DNA of 25,258 bases. Source: Megasphaera elsdenii (GTDB lineage: Bacteria; Bacillota; Negativicutes; Veillonellales; Megasphaeraceae). Positions 1-7,500 of this stretch are shown piece after piece. The stretch spans positions 1-25,258 of the forward strand of contig NZ_JAJBQV010000029.1 in NCBI RefSeq assembly GCF_020539865.1. The letters are read 5' to 3'. Numbering within the stretch: position 1 is the first letter of the stretch; the number at the start of each line of letters is the position of its first letter. Both the position numbers and the translations under genes were made by a program. The notes beneath the pieces were generated by a model that was not told the DNA's origin, ran no database searches, and saw only the letters and a list, made by a program, of their open reading frames with translations.

Positions 1-56
1 ATTGCATATTCTTCTTTGGAAAGACTTCTGATGACATTTGGCTGAGTAAGATACAT
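1..56 (-). CDS. 5' end of an unrecognised protein (partial, runs off the window)
   Basis: Only the first 18 codons are present, starting MYLTQPNVIRSLSKEEYA. The start is supported by a strong AAGGAGGTGA ribosome site at 61-70 and by a promoter at 85-113. I do not recognise the protein from so few residues. It lies downstream of tmk on the same strand but has its own promoter, so it is probably a separate transcription unit. Confidence 0.65.
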   Translation of the reverse strand, partial: MYLTQPNVIRSLSKEEYA

Positions 57-84
57 ATTTTCACCTCCTTTTTATTATATGATT

Positions 85-113
85 ATTGTATGGCAAATAT
101 CGATGATTTTCAA
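85..113 (-). promoter_or_regulatory. Sigma-70-type promoter of the partial first gene
   Basis: On the minus strand TTGAAA (108-113) and TACAAT (85-90) are separated by exactly 17 bases. The promoter lies 29 bases before the start codon at 56 and after the end of tmk. Hexamers and spacing are close to consensus; activity is inferred. Confidence 0.6.
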
Positions 114-192
114 GATGAGTTACAGAGTTTTTGTGCTTTTTACGGGCATTGAACCCACTCAAGCACCGCCATTCATTGATAAAAAAAATCCC

Positions 193-861
193 TTACAAAG
201 TAAATAGGAACCGATATAAGTCTTGATGGATGGCCTCAGGCGTGCGCATTTCCCCACCTTCTGTGCAAGCAATACGCTGCCAGTGATAGCGGTCAGCCAG
301 TTCGTCATAGGCGGCATGGCATTTAGCCAGGAAGCCTTCGTTCTTTTCATGGATGTCCCCAGTCTGGCCGCCAGTCTTTCCTGTCCGGTCCGCCATAAGC
401 CGTTCAGTGACGACCAGAGGCACGTCGAGGAGGAAGACCTTATCCGGTGCAGGCAGACCCATTTTACGGAACTCAAAATCTTCCAGCCAGGACAGATAGG
501 CCCGGCGCTGGTCTGGGTCATCGATTTTGATCATCTGATAGAGCATGTTGCTCGTCGTATAGCGGTCGGCAATGACGATACCGCCTTGTTCATAAAAAGC
601 CTTCCATTTCATCTGATACGATGCGAAGCGGTCGACGGCAAAAAAGGCCGACGCCGCATAAGGATTGACGGCGTCGGCATTGCTACCGAAATCACCGCGT
701 AAATACATCTTAACCAGGGCGCTGGAATCACTATCATAGTCGGGATAGCTAACGGATTTCACATCATAGCCGTCGCACTGTAAGTGTTCCGTCAGCAGTC
801 GGGTCTGCGTCGCCTTGCCGCTGCCGTCGCCACCTTCGATGATAAATAATTTACCTTTCAT
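193..861 (-). CDS. tmk: Thymidylate kinase (dTMP kinase)
   Basis: The 222-aa protein is a P-loop nucleoside monophosphate kinase that phosphorylates dTMP to dTDP for DNA synthesis in the cytoplasm. The start shows the P-loop EGGDGSGKATQ at residues 9-19, the DRF and DRY motifs in the middle (about residues 77 and 99), and a LID-like stretch around MADRTGKTGGQTGD (about 157-170). The P-loop has Ala after the Lys where Ser or Thr is usual; I believe this KATQ form occurs in a clostridial/negativicute subfamily, so it need not mean inactivity. The start overlaps the 3' end of the decarboxylase gene by 11 bases and has GGAGGAGTTCC in front, so translation is probably coupled. A decarboxylase next to tmk is also found in Bacillus (yaaO-tmk). 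A specialised dNMP kinase is the main alternative. Confidence 0.88.
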   Translation of the reverse strand: MKGKLFIIEGGDGSGKATQTRLLTEHLQCDGYDVKSVSYPDYDSDSSALVKMYLRGDFGSNADAVNPYAASAFFAVDRFASYQMKWKAFYEQGGIVIADRYTTSNMLYQMIKIDDPDQRRAYLSWLEDFEFRKMGLPAPDKVFLLDVPLVVTERLMADRTGKTGGQTGDIHEKNEGFLAKCHAAYDELADRYHWQRIACTEGGEMRTPEAIHQDLYRFLFTL

Positions 862-2320
862 GGAACTCCTCCTTCAAGACGCGGATCGTCGTCAAGGTCC
901 CATCAGCCGGGCCGTTCGGTTTGTAGCCATGGACCATCTTCTGACGGATGTAATCCTGGCAGGCTGCCGTAATTTCTTCGCCTATGGTCAGGACTGGGAT
1001 ACCTGGCGGGTAAAAAGTCACGTTTTCCGCAGCGATACGGCCGCGGGCTTCAGCGAAAGGTACGACCTCTACAGGGCAGTTCCAGGCTTGTCGCGGTGCC
1101 ATGACGACGTGCGGCGCCGGCAGGGCCTGTTCCCGGACCGTTCCGGCCTGGCAGAGATTGCGGCCTGCAGAAATTGTCCGGCAGGCCTCCACCAAGGCTT
1201 GGGCCGTTTCTTCCGTATCGCCCAAGGTAATCAAGGCCAAGACGTGATTGCCAGCGACGAGTTCCACTTCGATGCCCTGCTGGCGCAAAGCCCGTTCAGC
1301 CGTCACACCGTCGAGGCCGATACCGGAAAAATCAATGGTAATCTTCGTTTCATCGAAGCCGCCGACAACCTGACCGTCGATAATATCGCGGCCAAAAACG
1401 GTCAATCCGGGAATCTCATTGATGGCACTCCGTACCGACCGGGCCAGTTTGAGAGCCCGGCCGATCAGGCTGGGGCCATCTAAGGCCAGCTGCTGGCGGG
1501 CACTATCCAGGGAGGCTAGGAACCAATAATGAGGACTCGTCGACTGGACGACGGCCATCGACGCGGCAAGGCGATCCGTCAAGGGAAAACCCTTACGGCA
1601 GTGCAGCATCGATGTCTGCGTCAAGGACCCGGCCATCTTATGTGTGCTCTGAGCCACACAGTCGGCACCGCAGGCCAGGGCTTCGGCAGGCAGGTCACGG
1701 TGGAAGCCCAAATGGGCCCCATGGGCTTCATCGACGAGGACATAGAGCCCCTGTTCATGGGCATAGGCCGTCAGGACCTTCAAGTTAGCGGCGATTCCGT
1801 CGTAAGTCGGATAGGTGAAGACGACAGCCTTAGCCTTAGGATGAGCCGCAATAGCATTCCTCAAGCTGTCCAGGTCCGGGCCCAGCGAGACCTGCCGGGC
1901 CGTATCGAAGCGACTTTCCATGTAGACCGGGATGGCACCGCTCAGGACGAGGCCGTTAATGACGCTCTTATGAGCTTCACGGGGAATGATGAGCTCATCA
2001 CCATCACCACAGACAGCCAAGATCATGGCTTCGATACAAGCCGTCGTGCCGTTAATGGAAAAGAAAGTCCGCCCAGCACCGTAGAGATCGGCTGCCAGGT
2101 CCATCGCTTCTTTCAAGGCCCCTTCAGGCTGGAACAAGTCATCCAGGGCATACATGACGCCCAGGTCCCGCCGCAGGGCATCGCCAAACAGGCCGGCCTG
2201 GTAGGCGGAAATCCCCTGTCCCAATTTATGTCCCGGTGTATGATAGGCTTTCATGTGCTGCTGGCAATACCCCTCCAGGGCTTCGACAAAAGGTGCCTTC
2301 TGCTGCTTTTTTATATCCAT
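851..2320 (-). CDS. Orn/Lys/Arg decarboxylase family protein (PLP-dependent)
   Basis: A 489-aa fold-type I pyridoxal-phosphate enzyme of the Orn/Lys/Arg decarboxylase major-domain family, near the length of the Bacillus SpeA/YaaO enzymes (about 480-490 aa). It would remove the carboxyl group of a basic amino acid to give a polyamine precursor. Visible signatures are YHTPGHKLGQG near the N-terminus, FSINGTTACIEAM (cofactor phosphate region), VDEAHGAHLGFH (PLP-contacting Asp and His), and QSTHKMAGSLTQTS with the Schiff-base Lys. The C-terminus has PPGIPVLTIGEEI, typical of the small C-terminal domain. The start is placed at ATG 2320 because GAGGTG lies 4 bases upstream; another ATG at 2332 overlaps the NUDIX stop (ATGA) but has no ribosome site. 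Substrate (Arg, Lys or Orn) cannot be read from sequence alone. Confidence 0.88.
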   Translation of the reverse strand: MDIKKQQKAPFVEALEGYCQQHMKAYHTPGHKLGQGISAYQAGLFGDALRRDLGVMYALDDLFQPEGALKEAMDLAADLYGAGRTFFSINGTTACIEAMILAVCGDGDELIIPREAHKSVINGLVLSGAIPVYMESRFDTARQVSLGPDLDSLRNAIAAHPKAKAVVFTYPTYDGIAANLKVLTAYAHEQGLYVLVDEAHGAHLGFHRDLPAEALACGADCVAQSTHKMAGSLTQTSMLHCRKGFPLTDRLAASMAVVQSTSPHYWFLASLDSARQQLALDGPSLIGRALKLARSVRSAINEIPGLTVFGRDIIDGQVVGGFDETKITIDFSGIGLDGVTAERALRQQGIEVELVAGNHVLALITLGDTEETAQALVEACRTISAGRNLCQAGTVREQALPAPHVVMAPRQAWNCPVEVVPFAEARGRIAAENVTFYPPGIPVLTIGEEITAACQDYIRQKMVHGYKPNGPADGTLTTIRVLKEEFHER

Positions 2321-2328
2321 AGGGCACC

Positions 2329-2784
2329 TCATATGGCCAAAAGGAAGTCACGCAGCAAGGCATGGCTCTTTTCATAAGAGAACCGTTTCATCTGTTTCAG
2401 CGAGCGCTGCAGCGACCCGTGCAGGCGGTACGACGGCAGTTCTTCCGGCGTGACCCAGCGATAGGCCAGGTGTTCTTCAGACAGGGAAACTTCATCTGTA
2501 TCGGCCATAGCCGTGAAAATGACACCATTCAGGAACTGGCCGTCCTTCTTCTGATAACTCCAGATGCCGGCCGGAGCCTCTAACATGATAGAAAGGCCCG
2601 TTTCTTCCCGTACTTCCCGGCGAAGGCCAGCTTCAAAATCTTCCGTAAAACGCAGGCCGCCGCCGGGAAATTCCCAATGATGCAGTCCTTCGGCATCGTT
2701 CTTCTGCAACAGCAACAGCTTCCCTTCATGAAAAATCATCGCTTTGACACTCAACCCCATCAACACATTCGCTTCTTGCGCCAT
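2329..2784 (-). CDS. NUDIX hydrolase
   Basis: A 151-aa single-domain NUDIX protein that would cleave a nucleoside diphosphate linked to another moiety. The complete NUDIX box lies at about residues 42-64: G-x5-E-x7-REVREETGL, read as GGLRFTEDFEAGLR followed by REVREETGL. It is the first gene of the NUDIX-decarboxylase-tmk operon; its stop overlaps an upstream ATG of the decarboxylase. AGGAG lies 10 bases before the start. A strong extended -10 promoter lies upstream. Substrate is unknown; MutT-like housecleaning or (d)NTP hydrolysis would fit the neighbour tmk but is only inference. Confidence 0.88.
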   Translation of the reverse strand: MAQEANVLMGLSVKAMIFHEGKLLLLQKNDAEGLHHWEFPGGGLRFTEDFEAGLRREVREETGLSIMLEAPAGIWSYQKKDGQFLNGVIFTAMADTDEVSLSEEHLAYRWVTPEELPSYRLHGSLQRSLKQMKRFSYEKSHALLRDFLLAI

Positions 2785-2836
2785 AACCCCAATCTCCTAT
2801 CTATACAAATTCATTGCAACAAATATATTGGATTTA

Positions 2837-2845
2837 ATTATACCA
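2837..2845 (-). promoter_or_regulatory. Extended -10 promoter of the NUDIX-decarboxylase-tmk operon
   Basis: The minus strand reads TGGTATAAT, a perfect TGn extended -10 element. No convincing -35 box is seen 17 bases upstream, which is usual for extended -10 promoters. It lies 53 bases before the NUDIX start. Confidence 0.6.
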
Positions 2846-2901
2846 TATTTACGCCCCTGCGAGAATCAGCTTGCAGGACAGAATCGCCATAATCTGTCTT
2901 A

Positions 2902-2930
2902 TTTACATGACCCATATTATCGAGTAAAAT
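2902..2930 (+). promoter_or_regulatory. Promoter of the pyridoxamine kinase gene
   Basis: TTTACA (2902-2907) and TAAAAT (2925-2930) are separated by 17 bases, 33 bases before the start codon. The element is divergent from, and about 60 bases away from, the NUDIX operon promoter. Confidence 0.6.
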
Positions 2931-2963
2931 GATGGTACAGTTTATTTTTAGGAGGTTTTATCT

Positions 2964-3791
2964 ATGGCTACTAAACGCGTCCTCGCAATTCACGATATGT
3001 GTTCTTTCGGCCGTTGCTCCCTGACAGCTGCCATTCCTGTCATTTCGGCAATGGGCTTCCAAGTCTGCCCCTTCCCGACGGCCCTTTTCAGCAACAACCT
3101 GACCTATGGCGACTACACCTTCTCTGATTTTACGCCGCACATGACGGAATTCATGGATACGTGGCAAAAACTCGGCTATTCATATGACGCCATTTACAGC
3201 GGTTTCCTCGCCGACGCCGGCCAGATAGCCATCGTTCTCGATGCCATTTCCCGTTTCGCCAAAGACGATACGCTCGTCATCGTCGACCCGGCCATGGCCG
3301 ATGACGGCAAACTTTACCCAGTCTTCAAGCCAGATATTGTCACGGAAATGCGCAAGCTCATTGCCAAAGCGACGATTATTACACCGAATTATACGGAAGC
3401 TACCTTGCTGACGGGCCGTCCTTATGACCAAGATGTCCCATCCATGAAAACCATGCTCGAACTCTGCCAGCAGCTGGCCGCCATGGGGCCGCATCAAATC
3501 ATCATCACCAGCGTCCCGTCCGGCAGCGAAACAATCACCGTCGTCAGCTATGACGCCCAGACATCCTCTTTTGACGAATGTACTGTCGACCGCATCCCCT
3601 TCAGCACCTGCGGCACTGGCGACCTGTTCACCAGCGTTCTCACAGGCTCCCTGCTCCAAGGCCAGTCCCTGCACGACAGTGTCAAAAAGGCCACGCAGTT
3701 CCTGAACTACGCCATCAGCTATACCTATCAGTCCGGCAGCGATTCCCGCGAAGGCGTCCAGGTCGAACCTTGCTTAAAGAAGTTGTTCTAG
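2964..3791 (+). CDS. pdxY: Pyridoxine/pyridoxal/pyridoxamine kinase (PdxY-like)
   Basis: A 275-aa ribokinase-fold (PfkB superfamily) kinase that phosphorylates B6 vitamers as part of PLP salvage. The N-terminus VLAIHDMCSFGRCSL matches the start typical of PdxY-like kinases (IHDLSCFGRCSLT type). Other signatures are YSGFLADAGQ, VDPAMADDGKLY, ITPNYTEATLLTG (about residues 151-163) and CGTGDLFTSVLTG (about 213-225), where the Asp of GTGD is the catalytic base. AGGAGG lies just before the start. The gene is a single unit with its own promoter. PLP made by this salvage route would serve the neighbouring decarboxylase, but no functional link is shown. Confidence 0.85.
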   Translation: MATKRVLAIHDMCSFGRCSLTAAIPVISAMGFQVCPFPTALFSNNLTYGDYTFSDFTPHMTEFMDTWQKLGYSYDAIYSGFLADAGQIAIVLDAISRFAKDDTLVIVDPAMADDGKLYPVFKPDIVTEMRKLIAKATIITPNYTEATLLTGRPYDQDVPSMKTMLELCQQLAAMGPHQIIITSVPSGSETITVVSYDAQTSSFDECTVDRIPFSTCGTGDLFTSVLTGSLLQGQSLHDSVKKATQFLNYAISYTYQSGSDSREGVQVEPCLKKLF

Positions 3792-3797
3792 TTCCTA

Positions 3798-3831
3798 TTG
3801 TTAACCAATATAACCATGCATAAAGTTGACC
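3798..3831 (+). promoter_or_regulatory. Candidate BirA (biotin repressor) operator before bioY
   Basis: TTGTTAACC at 3798-3806 is an exact left half of a BirA-type operator. The imperfect right half AGTTGACCC begins 17 bases later (3824-3832) and overlaps the bioY -35 box. Known BirA operators have inverted halves of this kind around a 14-16 base spacer, so the spacing here is slightly long. Repression of bioY by BirA-biotinyl-AMP would fit, but the call is tentative. Confidence 0.4.
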
Positions 3832-3855
3832 CCATAAGCGTTTTTTTGCTATAAT
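3826..3855 (+). promoter_or_regulatory. Promoter of bioY
   Basis: TTGACC (3826-3831) and a perfect TATAAT (3850-3855) are separated by 18 bases, 36 bases before the bioY start. The -35 box overlaps the right half of the candidate BirA operator. Confidence 0.65.
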
Positions 3856-3891
3856 ACGTAGGAAATCCGTAAGCAAAGGAGCGCTTTTATC

Positions 3892-4443
3892 ATGTCTGAT
3901 TCCAGAGAAAAGACGATGCGCTTGACGCGCATCGCCCTGTTGATTGCTATGAACTGTATTTCTGCCTATTTAATCATTCCCCTGCCCTTTTCCCAGTCAC
4001 CGATAGCCTTGCAAACGCTCATCGTCAACCTGGTTGCCTTCCTGCTGCCGCCGAAAGATGCAGCCATCACCATGCTGGCCTACATCGGCATCGGTCTCAT
4101 CGGCGTCCCCGTCTTCACAGGCGGTACGGCAGGTCCGGGCAAGATGTTCGGCCCGACAGGTGGCTACATCTGGGCCTACGTCGCAGCGGTCTTCCTCATG
4201 TCCTGGTTCAAAGGGAAGGACTATAGTTTCCGGCGCTACGCCCTAGTAGCCGTCGTCATCGGCATCCCGGTCATCTATCTAGGCGGTGTCCTGCAGCTCA
4301 AAGGCGTTACAGGCATGCCGTGGGAAGCCGCCATCATGAGCGGCGTCGTCCCGTTCATTCCCTTGGATATCGTCAAGAGCCTCTGTGCTGCCGCTTTGGC
4401 ACGACCGCTGCTGGCCTTGGGCATCAAAGGCACTCAGGGATGA
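3892..4443 (+). CDS. bioY: Biotin transporter BioY (ECF substrate-binding S component)
   Basis: A 183-aa integral membrane protein of the BioY family, the biotin-binding S component that works with an ECF energising module. It has about six hydrophobic segments. The family signature is clear: GVPVFTGGTAGPGKMFGPTG at about residues 69-88, followed by GYIWAYVAA, and the conserved end PFIPLDIVKSLCAAALARPL. AAAGGAG lies upstream with a 10-base gap to the ATG. No ecfA/ecfT genes are adjacent, so it probably shares a housekeeping ECF module elsewhere. The last 10 bases overlap the 3' remnant of the converging GGDEF/EAL gene. Confidence 0.92.
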   Translation: MSDSREKTMRLTRIALLIAMNCISAYLIIPLPFSQSPIALQTLIVNLVAFLLPPKDAAITMLAYIGIGLIGVPVFTGGTAGPGKMFGPTGGYIWAYVAAVFLMSWFKGKDYSFRRYALVAVVIGIPVIYLGGVLQLKGVTGMPWEAAIMSGVVPFIPLDIVKSLCAAALARPLLALGIKGTQG

Positions 4444-4556
4444 CGCCGGCCGTAAATCCGTTCTTTATCGGCATACATTTTCTTGTCTACCTGAGATAAT
4501 ACGTCGTCAATGTTGGCGATAGGCGTCTGGCACACGATATAGCCCAACGCCATGCT
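4434..4556 (-). pseudogene. Out-of-frame C-terminal remnant of a GGDEF domain
   Basis: In a different frame from the large signalling ORF, the minus strand encodes SMALGYIVCQTP and then QVDKKMYADKERIYGRR, the standard C-terminal end of a GGDEF domain (the ADxxMYxxK region), stopping at 4434-4436. The upstream ORF carries the first part of the same GGDEF domain (TDQLTGVGNRRGF, FGDLNGLK). The middle, including the GG(D/E)EF signature, is missing and the frame is shifted at about 4557-4575. This remnant is therefore the true original end of the big gene. Confidence 0.75.
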
Positions 4557-7500
4557 GATACTACTGGCTTGAGGCCATTGAGATCGCCGAAGATGAAGGC
4601 CAGGGAAATCCCGTCAGGTAACGTCTGGCAATATTCCGCAAAGCCCCGGCGATTACCGACGCCGGTCAGCTGGTCCGTCATGCCGATGCTCTCGAGGGAA
4701 CGGAAAATATCGCGGTTGCGCAACATGATGGCCAAGAACAAGGTCAGCGTCGACAACAGGAGACCTGCTGATTTAAAGGCCAGCGCCGACGGATTAATGA
4801 CTTCCGTAAAGCCCAAGGACTTGCCTGACTGGGTCAGGTGGCCCGATACGAGACGGCGGACGCCAGGGATATAAGGATGGAAACCAGGATGCTTCCGTAT
4901 GAATTCCGGTGCATCTTCAATAATGCCCATCTGTTTCGCATCGAACATATCATAGAGGGGCCGCAGGGAATTAATGGGAATGTGCTGGACCGTATGAGCG
5001 GCGGGCTGCAAGTTTTCCTGGTGCCATTCATAGGTGGCACTGACCTGATTTCCCTGTTCTTCAAAAATCAAAACCCGTTCGGCCTGCAAGCTGTGACCGA
5101 TTTTTTCCAACATCTTCTGCAAGCCTACATCCGGATTGGCTTCGCGGAAAATGACATTATTTTCAGCCAAATCATGGCTGATATACGGATCGATATTTAC
5201 GGCCATAGAAAAGCGGTAATTCTTCCCTTGCCAGGGAATGAGCGTCTCCCGCATGAGCAAGTTCTGCCCGGTCTTGCGATTACGGCGCGTCGTCGTATAA
5301 AAACAGTCGCGGCGCAGCTGGCCATTGATGCAGTCCTGACAAGGCGCATCGAGGCCGGCCAGGATCTTATAGCACTTTTCACCGACCCAGCTATAGGTAT
5401 CGGAAAGGCTATAGCTCTTCTGCATGTATTCATTAACATAGACCAGTTCATACGTATCCGGATCGATAATGGATACTTCTTCATCGAGCTTATCAAATTT
5501 TTCCTTGTCGAAGACCAGGCGGTCGCCGATATAGATAGCTTGTCCATACTGCTGTTCATTCACTTCATTCAAGCGTTTCCGCAAAAGCATCATGACCTCA
5601 TCGAAATTCTGGCCCTCCGACCCTTGAGCCACGGCGTATTGTAAATAAAGAGTACAGCTGTAGTCGCCAATATTCGTAATGCCATGGATGGCATTGACGA
5701 GACTCAGCATTTTATTCCGGAAATCGTCATCTATGGTCTTCGGGATAATGCAACAAAAACGGCTACCGCTCAAATGGGCCAACGTTTCATTTAAAGTATG
5801 GAAGGCCACCAGCTGCTGTGTAATGGCCTGCAGCAACTTCTGTCCCACTTCATCGCCATACTCCTGAAAAAGCGCTTCATATGCCGGCACTTCGAGGAGT
5901 ACACACGTATAATCCTGGCCATAGCGCCGATATTTCTCGGCGTACTCATCTGCCGCCTGCAAGAGTCCCCGGAAATTGAGCAGTCCCGTCACGTCGTCGA
6001 CAAAACTTCTCTGCCGGAGCCGCGCCTGCCGGGCATCGGCATCCTCTAAATCCTCAAAATACCCTAACAAGCCAATAATACGCCGCCCTTGATAGATAGG
6101 GAATTTGGTAACGGCAATCCGATGCGGCCGTCCCTGGACGAGACATTCCCCGATAACATGTCTCGTAATCTCGCCTCTTTCCAGGACAGCCCATTCAGCA
6201 TCTTCATATTCCTTACCTTGGATATTCCAGCCAATAGCCTCATCGGTTTTCCCGATGAGGCTTTTTTCATCTTTTAAGCCGTAATAATCGAGGAAAGCCT
6301 GACTAACGCCAGCAAAACGCCGTTTTCGGTCTTTCCAGAAGAATTTGATATCCGAATAACGAATCATGGCCTGACACAGTTCCCGCAGGATACGGAAATA
6401 AGGCTGCCGGACCGATTCCAGTTCATGGAGGCCCAAAGAGGTAGCCAGTATCGGCAATAAGCTCTTGCAGTCCCGTGCCGTTTCCCATATATCATCGCGG
6501 CGGCACAGTAGAACCCCTTGCTGGCCGCCGTTGCGCAGGAGCATGGCTAAATAGACGGTCCAGCGATAGCTGCCGTCAGCTTGCTTGATGCGAAAGACAC
6601 TGCCCGTGCTATTCGTCTGCGACTTGCCGGCCTGGCGGCGTACATTGTCGAAATCGAGGAACGCTAAAAACCGTTCCCTGTCGTCATCATGGACGAAGCG
6701 GGTCGTATAATCGGTCAGCAGGCGTAGGATTCCCTTCTGTGCCTGCCCTTTAGCCCAGTTGGGCATCACCGTCTTGATGAATTCAAAGGTATCGTCCTGG
6801 GGGTTCAGATAATATAATCCCTTATAGAGTTGGAGGATGTTGCGCAGTAAATAATTAATACGATGGGCTTCCTTGTCTTCTCTGGCATCAGCAATGTTAT
6901 AAATCCAGGCTCGGCACAGATAACGGCCCTGGGGCCCGCCGATTAGCCCCAGATGAAGCTGTAAATAGTGATCTTCTTCGATATAGGTCACGACCTGTTC
7001 CTGACCGGATGCAATGAGTTCATCCAAGCAAGGCTGCAACCGCTGGCGGAAAGAAAGGTTCTCAATCCGCAAGGGTAGGTCTTTCCCATTATAGGCTGGC
7101 AAAGCTTGGCGAATAATCTGGCGGAAAGTCTGATTGGCTGACAGCACGACGACCTGTTTCCCATCATAGTGAAAGATAGCCACAGGGACATCGGTCACGA
7201 CATTGATGAGGCCAGCCTTATCATAGACCGATTCTTCCCGCCGCGTTTCCTGGCCGTACTCATAGTTCTCACAAAAGATCTGTATGTCTTCATAAGACAT
7301 GGGCTGTCCCCAATAATAGCCCTCAATGGCCTTCAAAAAGTCGACTTGGGCCTTCGTTTCTGCTCCTTCAGCCAGGGTATGGACGCCCAGTTCCTTGGCC
7401 ATGAGGATGCGGCGGCTCTTTTCATTGAAATTGCGCAAAAAGGCCCTGTCGATCTTGAGTTCATCGAAATGATAGTTATGCAGGACGTTGAGCGACGAAT

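Noticed and set aside
57..192. Terminator or RNA gene between tmk and the first gene
   Set aside because: There is a T-run after the tmk stop but no stable stem before it, and no tRNA-like structure.
815..2377. Plus-strand frames opposite tmk and the decarboxylase
   Set aside because: Both are mirror frames of well-supported minus-strand enzymes with conserved motifs.
4838..5644. 268-codon plus-strand frame inside the GGDEF/EAL gene
   Set aside because: It is antisense to recognisable PAS/GAF/GGDEF sequence, shows no family signature and has no ribosome site.
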